Of a stretch of DNA of 64,000 nt, positions 41,558 to 50,518 are shown piece by piece; position 1 is the first letter of the stretch; the number at the start of each line of letters is the position of its first letter. A model generated the notes under the pieces. It did not search any database and was not told the origin of the DNA. It saw only the letters and a program-made list of their open reading frames with translations. The stretch is from JAEUHQ01 sp964538915 (GTDB lineage: Bacteria > Planctomycetota > UBA1135 > UBA2386), in the NCBI GenBank assembly GCA_964538915.1, contig CAZIFB010000001.1, positions 1-64,000 on the forward strand. The letters run 5' to 3'. Position numbers and translations under genes: made by a program.

Positions 41558-44500
41558 TCAACGCCGCGTGCTCTCGCGGACCTCGGCGAACGCCGCGCTC
41601 GCGCGGATGCGCGCGACGCGATCGTTCGCCTCGATGGCGGCGAGGTCGACTGTGCCGGCGGCGACACAGCGACGGAGCAGGTCTGCGCCCAGGACGACTG
41701 CGCGTTCGGTCGCCGCGGGCAGCGCCGCGGCACGGTCGCACCATTCAGCCAGTGCGAGCAGCGCCTTCGCCTCACCCGAGAAGGTCTCGGCGAGGCGCGT
41801 GATCGCGGCGAGCAGCGGGTCGGTGTCGCCGCGGTCGAGCAAGGCCTGCAACCACAGGCCACCGGCCCGCAACAGCCGGTCGCGGTTCCGATCGGACGCG
41901 CGCGCCCGGAACGACGGCGTGTAGCCGTCGACGGCAGCGGCTGCCGCGGTCGCGGCGGCCGCGAGATCGCCGTCTGCGCGTTCGACCGCAACGAGCACTT
42001 CCTGGGTTTGCGCCGACATCACGGCGACCATCGGGACCATGTCGGGGCCAGCACCTTCGCCCCACCCGAGCGCTTCGTGCAGCATCGCCCGGGCCTCGTC
42101 GAGAGCGGCTTCACGGCGCGGGTCGGCGGCCGGCAACTGCGTCGCGAGCAAAGCGAGTGCGTCGCCGAGCCGCTGCGCGCGGTTCCAGTCGTGCTCGATC
42201 TCGGGCGGTCGGCGAACCTCCTCCAGCACACGATCGACGTCGCCGGTGCCGGCGCAAGCCCGCAGTCGGACTCGCGCCATGCGGTTCGTGTAGGAAGACG
42301 CCTGCGTCATCGGGCTCGCCGCCTCGATCGCCGGCGCTTCCGCGTCCACGAGGTCGGCCATTTCGAGAGCACGGCGCCACTGCGCGGCGAGAATCAGTAT
42401 CTCCGCCAGTTCGGCCCGACGCTCGAGGAGCACGCGGCGGAGGTCCTTCAGGGCGGGCTCGGCCGCCGCGAGGGTCTCGGTCTCGCCGACTGCGCGCTCC
42501 TGTGCGGCCAGCGCTTCCGCCACGCGTCCGGCGGCCTTGTGGTTCGCCGCGCGCAGAGCCCACGCGAGCGTCAGCGGAACGCGCGTCTCGCGTTGCGCCC
42601 GCACCTCCGCCGTCTGCGTGTCGAGCAGCTGGATCCCTCGTTGCAGCGCGGCCTCGATCGCGGTGGCGTCGACATCGGCGCCGATCTGCCGCGGGTGCGC
42701 GAGGATGCGCGCTTCGTTGATGACGACCTTGGCGAGCAGGCCGCGGTAGTCGCCCCCGTTGGTCTGCGCGACGAGGCCTTCGAGCACTTGCACCGCTTCG
42801 CGGACCGCCGTGCGGGCACGGGGTGCGTCGCCGGCCGCCATGCGCAGGTCCGCGAGCGACGACAGGACGATGCCGAGACGTCGGGGGCCTTCGATCTGCG
42901 CCGGGTGGTTCGCGCAGAACCAGCGCTGTTGCGTGGCCGCCAGGTCGAGCAGCTCCTCCGCGTGGCCGTGTTCCTTCAGCGACACGAGCAGCATCGCGAG
43001 CACCTGGGCAGGGTCGACCAGCGGCCGCCTGGCCGGCTCGTCGCGACGGCGCCATTCGTCGAGCAGGAGCGGCCGGATTCGCTCGGCGCGCGTCCGCGCC
43101 TCCGTCGGTTCGCCCATCTGTCCCAGCAGCGCTGCGTGTTCGACCGCGATCGTGATCGCGACAGCGATCCTCGGCGGATCGACGACTGCGCCCGGTCGGA
43201 GCAGGGGTTCGGCGAGGGCCAGCGCCGCTTCGTATTCGCGGCGGGCGGCGACCGGGTCGCGCTGGCGGACGATCCGCGCGAGCTGGTTCGACGTGGACAG
43301 CGCCTGGGCCTGGAAGACCGGATCCACGGAAGGCGGCGCGTCGGCGAACTCCTTCACCGCCGACCGCAGGAGCTCTTCCGCCTCGGTCGGTCGCCCGTAG
43401 GCGAGCACGGTCTGGCCCCGCAGTGCGTCGATGCTGGCGATCTGGTCCGCGACCGGGAAGTGCGCGCGGAGGCCGTCGAGTTCGTTGCGGGCGCGTTCGA
43501 GGATCGGTGCCGCGGCGGCGAAGTCGCCGAGCAGGTAACGGATACGGCCCGTGCGCGCCGCAGCCTGCGCGACGCGGAGGCGCAGGCGCGGCTCGTCGCC
43601 GCGGCCGCGGGCCACCGACTCGTAGAACGAGAGCGCTCTCTCCAGCGCATTGCGGCGCACCTCGTCCATCTGCGGCTCGTCCGCGAGCCTCTGGTCGCCG
43701 AAGAACACGAGCTGTTCGATCGCGGCGACCGCGTTCTGGTAGTCGACTTCGGACTGGGCAGCGCTGGCCGCCGCGGCGCGGTAGCCGGCCCAGCTCATGC
43801 CGAGTCCAGCGAGCACCGCAGCGGCGACGACGCCTGCTGCGCCGACCTGGACGCGGTTGCGGGCGAAGAACTTGGTCCAGCGGTACCACGCGTCGGGCGG
43901 CCCGGCGAGAACGGGCTCGTTGCGCAGGTGGCGCTGCAGGTCGGCTGCGAGTTCGCCCGGCATGCCGTAGCGGCGGTTGCGATCGCGTTCGAGTGCGCGC
44001 AGCGTGATCCAGTCGAGGTCGCCGCGCAGACGCTTCTGCAGTTGCGGCAGGTCCGCCGCCCGCGACGTCGCGGCGCTGCCGTCGACGGTCGACATCCTCG
44101 TGACGCGGCGCGATGGCGCCGGTGTGTCGAAGCCGAGCAGGATCTTCGACAGTTCGCTCGCGTCGGCGCGGCGCAGGGTCGTCGAGTCGATCGGCAGTGT
44201 GCCGGTGAGCAGTTCGTACAGGACGACGCCGAGGCTGAAGACGTCGGTGCGCGTGTCGACGTCCATCTCGTTCGCCGCCTGCTCGGGACTCATGTACTCG
44301 GGTGTGCCGAGCACGCGACCGCGGATGGTGACGAGGCTGTGCGTCGACAGGGCGCCGCCGAGGCTCTTCGCGACGCCGAAGTCGATGACGATCGGCCACG
44401 GGCGCCCCTCGCGGTCGGCGACGAGGATGTTCGACGGTTTGAGATCGCGGTGGATCAGCCCCTTGTGGTGCGCATGCTGGATCGCTTCGCACACGAGGCA

Positions 44501-45037
44501 GAACAGCTCGATGCGGTCGTTGACCGACAGACGCCGTTCGTCGCAGTAGCGCGTGATCGGCAGGCCGGACACGTACTCCATGACGAGGAACGGCCGGCCG
44601 TCCTCGGTCTGTCCGGCATCGAGCACCTTCGCGATGTTCTGGTGGTCGAGCATCGCGAGTGCCTGGCGCTCGAGGGCGAAGCGCGCGAGCACTTCGCGCG
44701 AGTCCATGCCGCGCTTGATGACCTTGATCGCGACGCGGCGTTCGAGGTCGCCGTCCTGTTCGGCGAGGTAGACGGTGCCCATGCCCCCGCTGCCGAGGCG
44801 CTGGCGGATGCGGTAGGGGCCGATGCGCTCCGGGTCCGGATCCGCGGTGCCGAGCAGGCCGGAGGCCTGCAGGCTCTTGATGCGATGGCGCGCGCGGTCG
44901 GCGATGTCGGGGTGCGCGCCGAGCACCTTCTCCATCGCGGCGTCGCCCTCTTGTTCGAGCGCGAGGATGCACTCGGCGATCAGGTCGTCGAGCCGCCGCT
45001 TGTCCGTGTTGTCGCGCGCGCCGCCGCGGTCCGTCAT
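41558..45037 (-). CDS. Large transmembrane Ser/Thr kinase with TPR region
   Basis: 1159 residues. The N-terminal helices (RRLDDLIAECILALEQEGDAAM) precede the kinase: LGSGGMGTVYLAEQ, Lys105, HRDLKPSN (His196, Asp198), IDFGVAKSLGG, GTPEYMSPEQA. The catalytic residues are intact. A membrane segment lies at ~395-415. The tail (~420-1159) is TPR-like helices, including a block around YLLGDFAAAAPILERARNELDGL and a repetitive Ala/Leu/Arg-rich region to the end. No sigma gene is adjacent. A TAGGAT box ends 9 nt before the ATG, with CTGACG 17 nt further up. Confidence 0.92.
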   Translation of the reverse strand: MTDRGGARDNTDKRRLDDLIAECILALEQEGDAAMEKVLGAHPDIADRARHRIKSLQASGLLGTADPDPERIGPYRIRQRLGSGGMGTVYLAEQDGDLERRVAIKVIKRGMDSREVLARFALERQALAMLDHQNIAKVLDAGQTEDGRPFLVMEYVSGLPITRYCDERRLSVNDRIELFCLVCEAIQHAHHKGLIHRDLKPSNILVADREGRPWPIVIDFGVAKSLGGALSTHSLVTIRGRVLGTPEYMSPEQAANEMDVDTRTDVFSLGVVLYELLTGTLPIDSTTLRRADASELSKILLGFDTPAPSRRVTRMSTVDGSAATSRAADLPQLQKRLRGDLDWITLRALERDRNRRYGMPGELAADLQRHLRNEPVLAGPPDAWYRWTKFFARNRVQVGAAGVVAAAVLAGLGMSWAGYRAAAASAAQSEVDYQNAVAAIEQLVFFGDQRLADEPQMDEVRRNALERALSFYESVARGRGDEPRLRLRVAQAAARTGRIRYLLGDFAAAAPILERARNELDGLRAHFPVADQIASIDALRGQTVLAYGRPTEAEELLRSAVKEFADAPPSVDPVFQAQALSTSNQLARIVRQRDPVAARREYEAALALAEPLLRPGAVVDPPRIAVAITIAVEHAALLGQMGEPTEARTRAERIRPLLLDEWRRRDEPARRPLVDPAQVLAMLLVSLKEHGHAEELLDLAATQQRWFCANHPAQIEGPRRLGIVLSSLADLRMAAGDAPRARTAVREAVQVLEGLVAQTNGGDYRGLLAKVVINEARILAHPRQIGADVDATAIEAALQRGIQLLDTQTAEVRAQRETRVPLTLAWALRAANHKAAGRVAEALAAQERAVGETETLAAAEPALKDLRRVLLERRAELAEILILAAQWRRALEMADLVDAEAPAIEAASPMTQASSYTNRMARVRLRACAGTGDVDRVLEEVRRPPEIEHDWNRAQRLGDALALLATQLPAADPRREAALDEARAMLHEALGWGEGAGPDMVPMVAVMSAQTQEVLVAVERADGDLAAAATAAAAAVDGYTPSFRARASDRNRDRLLRAGGLWLQALLDRGDTDPLLAAITRLAETFSGEAKALLALAEWCDRAAALPAATERAVVLGADLLRRCVAAGTVDLAAIEANDRVARIRASAAFAEVRESTRR

Positions 45038-45046
45038 CGCGGTCGC

Positions 45047-45052
45047 ATCCTA
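45047..45052 (-). promoter_or_regulatory. -10-like TAGGAT box before the kinase
   Basis: Ends 9 nt before the ATG at 45037. CTGACG lies 17 nt upstream, four of six bases matching TTGACA. Confidence 0.45.
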
Positions 45053-45106
45053 GTGCGGCGACCGGGCGTCGTCAGACGCCGAAGTGGAACTCGTCCACGC
45101 GTGCCG

Positions 45107-45916
45107 TCAGTCGACCAGCGCCGGGAAGATCTTGCGCACGCGCGCGAGATGCTGCTCCCGATCCGCGGCGCCCTTGTCGGCGAAGACCGTGAGCAGCGAA
45201 TAGAGGTCCTGCGCGCTCACGGTGTAGGTGGCCTGCGGGTCCTTCTCGAGCTGCCGCGCGAGGCGGCGCTGCGCAGCCTTCGGCGTCAGCACGACAACCG
45301 GTTCCTTCGGTGCCGCGTCGCCCTCGAGTTCGGCGAGTGCAGCCTCTGCGACGCTGCGTTCCCGTCCCGGCTCCGCCGCGAGAACGCGGCGGCAGATCTG
45401 CTTGGCCTTGCCCCACGACAACTTGCCCTGGTGCAGGTAGGCGCGGATGCGCGGGTCCATGCCGGGCACGTAACGCAGGATGTCCTCCACCCAGCTCGTG
45501 CTCTTGTCGAGGAACGACGCGATGCGCTCGGTCGACCAGTTCGCGTTGTTGAGGAACAGGATCGTGTCGAAGTAGTCGCTGATCTTCGCGTCGAGGCGGT
45601 CGGCGTTGAGCTTCAGGTTGAGCGCGCGGATCTCCTCGAGGTCGCCCGCCACGACGCGAACGTCGACGCGGTCGTAGTAGCCCGGCCGCTCTGCGCGGAT
45701 GCGACGGATTGCGTTCAGGCGGTGGAAGCCGCCGACCAGGAAGTACTCACGGTTCTTGCGCTCCCAGACGACGAGCGGCTCGAGCAGGCCGTTCTTCAGG
45801 ATGTCGTCCTTGTAGTGCGCGACCTTGCTTTCGTTGAGTTCGCGGTGGTTCGCGATCGACGGGTGCTCCTGCACCTGCTCGATCGGGACGTAGTCGTAGC
45901 GTTTCGTGGTGACCAT
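45107..45916 (-). CDS. Orphan ParB/Spo0J-like protein
   Basis: 269 residues. The N-terminal ParB domain has VPIEQVQEHPSIANHRELNE, LLEPLVVWERKNREYFLVGGFHRLNAIRRI (the GxHRxxA-type motif) and VRVVAGDLEEIRALNLKLNADRLD. A helix-turn-helix-like middle follows (WSTERIASFLDKSTSWVEDILRYV). The C-terminus is charged and helical. Chromosomal ParB acts with ParA and parS, but no ParA gene is present here, so this may be a ParB-like regulator or nuclease. Neighbour genes are unrelated. Confidence 0.85.
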   Translation of the reverse strand: MVTTKRYDYVPIEQVQEHPSIANHRELNESKVAHYKDDILKNGLLEPLVVWERKNREYFLVGGFHRLNAIRRIRAERPGYYDRVDVRVVAGDLEEIRALNLKLNADRLDAKISDYFDTILFLNNANWSTERIASFLDKSTSWVEDILRYVPGMDPRIRAYLHQGKLSWGKAKQICRRVLAAEPGRERSVAEAALAELEGDAAPKEPVVVLTPKAAQRRLARQLEKDPQATYTVSAQDLYSLLTVFADKGAADREQHLARVRKIFPALVD

Positions 45917-46100
45917 GGCGGGCGCGGGCGGCGAGGCGGCTCGGGCCCGGAATCGCCAGCTTCACCAGCCCGGGCGCGTGTTTCCAGCGCGGCGCGTCTC
46001 CGGGCGGGGGCAATCGTGGTCATGGCGTAACACGCGGCGACCGTCTGGTTCGCGACGCGGACCTGCGCTCGTCCGGAACGCGGCTTGCCATGCGCCGGCC

Positions 46101-47558
46101 ATGGTCCGTTCCAAGCTCTCCCGTCCGGTGCTGGGCGCTGCGTTCGTCGCTGCCGCCGGCCCGGTTCTCTGCGCGCAGCAGCCGCTCCTCACGATCGCCT
46201 CGCGAGCCCTCTCGCGTCCCCTCGGACAGTCGACGCTGTCCTGGCAGATGGTCGGTCCGCCCGGCGAGGTGTTCGTGATGCTGGCAGACGTCGCGACGGG
46301 CCAGCCGACCGTGTTCGGTGCCGACTTCGACCTCGCGTTCTCGCCGTCGCTGTTGCTCCTCGACGCCGGCATCCTGAACGGCGGCACCCAATCCGGCTTC
46401 CTCGGCCTCACGCTCCCCGGCCTGCCGCCGAACGTCGCGATGCACCTGCAGTTCGCGTCGTGGGACCCGAACTTCGGCCTCTCGTCGATGCGGGCCAGCA
46501 ATCTCGACAGCTTCTTCGTGCACGACGACGACTCCGCGGTCGTCTTCGATTTCGCCCGCCCGGCCTTCCCGGTGTTCGGCATGACGGGCGTCTTCGACAA
46601 GACGGTGCTCCATCGCCTGCAGGCGCTGCCGCCTGCTGTCCGCTCGGTGCGCCCGTTGCCGGCGGAGGCGATGCCCTGGCCCTTCACCACGATGCTGACT
46701 CCGTTCAACACCAACGGCGCCCGGTGTCTGCATGCGCTGCGGGCGAGCGACCTCGGCAGCCTCGGCGTGCCCGAGGCGCTGGTCGCGGTCCGGTGGCGTC
46801 CGCTGTTCGGCAGCGTGACTGCGCAGACGCTGCCGCAGTTCGAACTCCGCGCTGCGATGTCCACGGTCGTGCCCGACTATGCGATCGATCCGTGGTCGGC
46901 GCTGCCGGTCGACCCAGGTTCGGGCCTGTCCTCGACCTTCGCGGCGAACTCGATCCCCGGCACGGAGCAGATCCTCGCTTCGGGCTCGTACACGATCTCG
47001 CCGGCGGCGCTGACATCCGGCGGCTACCTGCCGTACCCGCTCTCACAACCGTTCGTGCACGATGGTGTGCACACGCTTCTGCTCGAGACGCGTTGCGCGC
47101 CGGGCGCGGGTGCGGTCGTCAACCGGCCGCTGGTCCACCTGATGTCGAACTCGAGCCCTGAACCGTTCGGCACGGTCGCTGCGATCGGCGGCTGGGCCGG
47201 CTTCCCTGCGCCACTCGTGCCGTCGACGACGGCGATCGGGAACGGTGGCAGCTACACGTTCGACCTCGAACTCGACTTCCTCCGCACACGCTCCGTCGCC
47301 GAGTCGGCGTGGACCGTCAGCTTCGGCGGCGCGCTCGACTACGACGCTCCGACGGTCGCGTCCTTCGCTCCGCCCGGAACTTCGATCCTCGTCGAATACC
47401 GCGGGCGGATCGCGCCCGGGTCGACGCCGACCCCTTGGTCGACGACCCCCGACGTCGCGGACGGCATGAACGAACTGCAGATCCGTGTCACGATGGAGGC
47501 GAACGCCGCGACTGGTGCGGTGCCGTGGGTGGACATGGTCGCGATCCCGTTCGACTGA
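46101..47558 (+). CDS. Secreted protein with an N-terminal copy of the shared domain
   Basis: 485 residues from the ATG at 46101. The signal ends AAGPVLCAQQ. Residues ~25-140 (LLTIASRALSRPLGQSTLSW, VMLADVATGQPTVFGADFDLAFSPSLLLL, GTQSGFLGLTLPGLPPNVAMHLQFASWD) look like the domain that other secreted proteins here carry at their C-terminus. The remainder (~150-485) is beta-rich with no recognised domain. The pattern LVPSTTAIGNGGSYTFDLELDF and MNELQIRVTMEANAATG is typical of secreted repeat proteins. Function unknown. Confidence 0.7.
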   Translation: MVRSKLSRPVLGAAFVAAAGPVLCAQQPLLTIASRALSRPLGQSTLSWQMVGPPGEVFVMLADVATGQPTVFGADFDLAFSPSLLLLDAGILNGGTQSGFLGLTLPGLPPNVAMHLQFASWDPNFGLSSMRASNLDSFFVHDDDSAVVFDFARPAFPVFGMTGVFDKTVLHRLQALPPAVRSVRPLPAEAMPWPFTTMLTPFNTNGARCLHALRASDLGSLGVPEALVAVRWRPLFGSVTAQTLPQFELRAAMSTVVPDYAIDPWSALPVDPGSGLSSTFAANSIPGTEQILASGSYTISPAALTSGGYLPYPLSQPFVHDGVHTLLLETRCAPGAGAVVNRPLVHLMSNSSPEPFGTVAAIGGWAGFPAPLVPSTTAIGNGGSYTFDLELDFLRTRSVAESAWTVSFGGALDYDAPTVASFAPPGTSILVEYRGRIAPGSTPTPWSTTPDVADGMNELQIRVTMEANAATGAVPWVDMVAIPFD

Positions 47559-47579
47559 TCGCGGGCTGGTGGACGCACG

Positions 47580-48068
47580 TCAAGCCGGCGCGAACGCCAG
47601 TTCCATCGCGGCGCCGAACGGCGTCGCGCGCCACTGGCCCTCGAGTCGTGTGATCGCCGCCATCGAACGGCGCACGAGGTCCGGATCGAGCCACGTCGGC
47701 ACCGGCGCATCGATGGACTCGAGGTACTCGCGCAGCCTCGCGGTGAATGCGTCCGGATCGGCGCCCTGGCGCCACGCGGTCTGCAGCGGACCGACGACCC
47801 GTTCGGTCGTCATGAGTTCGTCGTCGCGGCCGGGGACCTGCTCCGGATGCGCAAGGTCGGCCGCACGAACGCCGCGCGCGATGCGGCCGAAGAAGCCGTC
47901 GTGGATCCGCGCCTCGGTCTCGACCGCGAAGTGCACGAGGTCGTGCAGGAGCAGACTGCGGGTCTCGAGGTCGACCTCTTCGCGGGTTCCGTCGCCGCGC
48001 AGGAACTCGACGCGATGGCGCGTCGGCGAAGTGCGCGTGAACCGGATCGTCAGCGCGGAGGGAGGCAC
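47580..48068 (-). CDS. Hypothetical protein
   Basis: 162 residues, cytosolic (no signal or membrane segment). It opens with a beta-like part (ALTIRFTRTSPTRHRVEFL), continues as REEVDLETRSLLLHDLVHFAVETEARIHDGFFG, with two His spaced like a zinc-protease-type helix but without the HExxH motif, and ends in helices (PTWLDPDLVRRSMAAITRLEGQWRATPFG). I do not recognise a family. It lies downstream of the 48193-50409 gene on the same strand, across two hairpins. Confidence 0.65.
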   Translation of the reverse strand: MPPSALTIRFTRTSPTRHRVEFLRGDGTREEVDLETRSLLLHDLVHFAVETEARIHDGFFGRIARGVRAADLAHPEQVPGRDDELMTTERVVGPLQTAWRQGADPDAFTARLREYLESIDAPVPTWLDPDLVRRSMAAITRLEGQWRATPFGAAMELAFAPA

Positions 48069-48105
48069 GCGGCGCGATGGTGACGTGGCCCGGGGCGACG
48101 AGAAG

Positions 48106-48150
48106 GGCCCCGCCGCCCGCGGGGCCGCTGCGGCGCCGAGGCGCCGCAGC
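48106..48150 (-). terminator. Two tandem GC hairpins after the secreted protein gene
   Basis: GGCCCCG (48106-48112) pairs with CGGGGCC (48120-48126). GCTGCGGCGC (48127-48136) pairs perfectly with GCGCCGCAGC (48141-48150) with loop CGAG. On the reverse strand the pair is downstream of the gene ending at 48193 and is followed by CTTCTCGTC. Probable terminator for that gene. Confidence 0.5.
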
Positions 48151-48192
48151 GGGGCTGGACTCGTGGTCCGCCCGACGCGTGCCCCACGTCGG

Positions 48193-50409
48193 TCAGTTGG
48201 CGCCGATGAGCAGCTGCAGCGCGTTCGACGACGCGGCGCCGAAGGCGTTGATGCCCGGCGTCAGCGTGATCGTCTGCACCGCGGCTGCGACACCCGACAG
48301 CGTGTTGTCGTTCGGCACCGCCCACCCGACCGAGGCCGATGAGCCCGGCGTGGCGAAGCCGGTGATGATGTCGAGGCCCGCGTAGAGCGTGCAGGTCGGC
48401 ATGCCGATGACGCCGAGGTCGATGCCCGGCGAGTACTCCGTCGGCGACAGCACCGACAGGCCCAGTACGGAGCCGGCCGGGATGTTCGTCGTGTCGAAGT
48501 CGATCGTCGTGCCGAGGACCGGGCGCCCGGTCGACGCGAGGGCCATGTTCGGGGTCGGGCCCGTGCAGAACTGAAGGCCCGAGCCGAGGCTCGACGACAC
48601 GTTGATGCCACCCGGATCGCTCGCGCCGCCGCCGGGGCTCCAGCCGACGAGGTACTGGTTCCCGGCCAGCGACACGGCCTGGTAGATCACGTGCACCGTT
48701 CCGTTCGGATAGAACTGGTACTGGAAGGTCGCGGTGCCGGTCGTGTTGTAGTTCGGCACGGCTGCGAAGCTGATGACCGCGCGCGACGAGTTGACGTCGG
48801 CCTTCATCGTGTTCGCGGTCGGGTTGAAGTCGTGCCACAAGCCGGCCCAGCGCGGTGCGCCGCTGAGCATCAGTGCGGCCGACGGGTTGTAGACCGTCGG
48901 ATTCGGGGCTCCGGAGACGTAGCCGTTCGAGCACACGTGGAGCGTGTTCGTCGTGCCGCCCGGGTAGGGCAGCGAGAACGGCAGCGCGACGGTGTGCGTG
49001 GCTTCGTCACCCGCGGGCAGGGACGTGCCGGCCGGAGCGATCCACGAACCGGTGCCCGTGCCGAGCGTGTAGACGCCGCTGTTGTAGGTGAGCGTGAAGC
49101 TCGTGTTGGCGAGGTCGAAAGCGGTGGTCGTGAACAGTTCGTAGAACGACGTCGTGCAGGTCGAGCCGCCGCAACCGGTGCCGATCGGCGTGGCCTGCGC
49201 GTAGGTCGCACCGCTCGGCGCCTTCGCGCCGACGGTGACGAACAGGGCGCCCGGGCCGACGCGCGCCTCGTCGATGCTGACGAAGGCGTTGCCGGGGGCG
49301 AAGTTCGCATCGAAGCCGAAGTTGAAGATGGTGTTCCAGTTCTGCGGGTTGCTGCCCGGAGCGGTGAACACGATCTCGTTGCCGACGCGCGCCGCCGTCC
49401 AGTTGTTCAGCGGGTTGGTGTCGATGTCGCGGAACGAGAAGTTCGACGCGACGGCCGTGGCGTCGATCGGGATGCGCAGCGTCGCGGCGCCGCGGCTGTT
49501 GTCGACGTTGTGGATCGCGTACTCGTAGTGGAACATGCCACCGCCGAGCGATGTCGCCTTCGACGCGACGTAGAAGCGGCCGTCGTCGGTGCCGTTGCTG
49601 ACCATGTTCACGGTCGAGCCCGGCCAGTGCTGGAGGATCGAGCCGAACGCTTCCCCGACCGCCGAGTTGGCGACCGTCCACGTCGAGCCGTTCCACGACG
49701 CGGTCATGCCGCGCGACTTGATGTTGTCCCAGCGGTTCGCGAGCGACTCGCCCTCGTGGATCAGCTGGATCCCGTAGAAGAAGCTGGCGCCCGGAACGGC
49801 GAGGTCGCTCTCCTTGATCGTGACGCGGTTCTTCACCACGTCGGAGATGTTGATCGGGCTCTGCAGTCCGTCGGTGTTGCCGGGTGCACCGACGTTGGGG
49901 TCACCCTGGTCGAAGTAGGAACCGGTGTGGTTCCACGTGCCGAGCCACGGGTTGATCTCGTCGGCCGGGCCGAGGTTGTTGCGGCTGCCGTTGTTGCCGG
50001 CGCTGTACGTGTCCGAGCAGGTCACGCCCATCTGGTTGCCGCCGATGCCGTTGCACGGACCGCACGCGCCGGACGTGCTCGCCGAGGTGAACGCGTGCTT
50101 GCAGTAGGAGCGGTCGCTGATCTGCTCCATGCGGTCGTTCGAGAGCCGCGTGATGAGGAACCCGAACTTCGGGTGGTTCTCCGCCATCTGCGCGTACCAC
50201 GGGATGCTCACGGATCCCGGGTTGCACATCGTGTTGCGCATGGACATCCCGACTTCGCCGCCGGGGTAGGCGGCGCCGCGGCGACCCCAGTAGGTGATGT
50301 TGTCGAGGATCTCGAGACGGCCATCGAGGCCGACGACGGTGTTGGACTGCGCGACGATTCCGGTGGCGAAGGCCACCGCGGCCGCGGAGAGCAGTGCGGG
50401 TCGGAGCAT
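48193..50409 (-). CDS. Large secreted protein of unknown function with the shared C-terminal domain
   Basis: 738 residues from the ATG at 50409; the frame is open nine codons more. The signal ends ATGIVAQSN. There are several Cys in the first 200 residues (CKHAF, GACGPCNGIGG, CSDTY). Middle blocks include FSFRDIDTNPLNNWTAARVGNEIVFTAPGSNP and HVIYQAVSLAGNQYLVGWSPGGG. The last ~130 residues (from CTGPTPNMALASTGRPVLGTT) match the shared C-terminal domain. Two hairpins lie just after the stop. Upstream on the reverse strand, TAGGGT lies about 60 nt before the ATG. No enzyme signature seen. Confidence 0.75.
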   Translation of the reverse strand: MLRPALLSAAAVAFATGIVAQSNTVVGLDGRLEILDNITYWGRRGAAYPGGEVGMSMRNTMCNPGSVSIPWYAQMAENHPKFGFLITRLSNDRMEQISDRSYCKHAFTSASTSGACGPCNGIGGNQMGVTCSDTYSAGNNGSRNNLGPADEINPWLGTWNHTGSYFDQGDPNVGAPGNTDGLQSPINISDVVKNRVTIKESDLAVPGASFFYGIQLIHEGESLANRWDNIKSRGMTASWNGSTWTVANSAVGEAFGSILQHWPGSTVNMVSNGTDDGRFYVASKATSLGGGMFHYEYAIHNVDNSRGAATLRIPIDATAVASNFSFRDIDTNPLNNWTAARVGNEIVFTAPGSNPQNWNTIFNFGFDANFAPGNAFVSIDEARVGPGALFVTVGAKAPSGATYAQATPIGTGCGGSTCTTSFYELFTTTAFDLANTSFTLTYNSGVYTLGTGTGSWIAPAGTSLPAGDEATHTVALPFSLPYPGGTTNTLHVCSNGYVSGAPNPTVYNPSAALMLSGAPRWAGLWHDFNPTANTMKADVNSSRAVISFAAVPNYNTTGTATFQYQFYPNGTVHVIYQAVSLAGNQYLVGWSPGGGASDPGGINVSSSLGSGLQFCTGPTPNMALASTGRPVLGTTIDFDTTNIPAGSVLGLSVLSPTEYSPGIDLGVIGMPTCTLYAGLDIITGFATPGSSASVGWAVPNDNTLSGVAAAVQTITLTPGINAFGAASSNALQLLIGAN

Positions 50410-50518
50410 GATCTGGAACGAGAGGGTGAGGCACACTCCTGGGGCGGAGCGCGCGGAGAGGGACGGGGTGAATCACCCTAGCCCTGGCCGGACCATGCGG
50501 GAAGGCCCGGCGTCCCGC

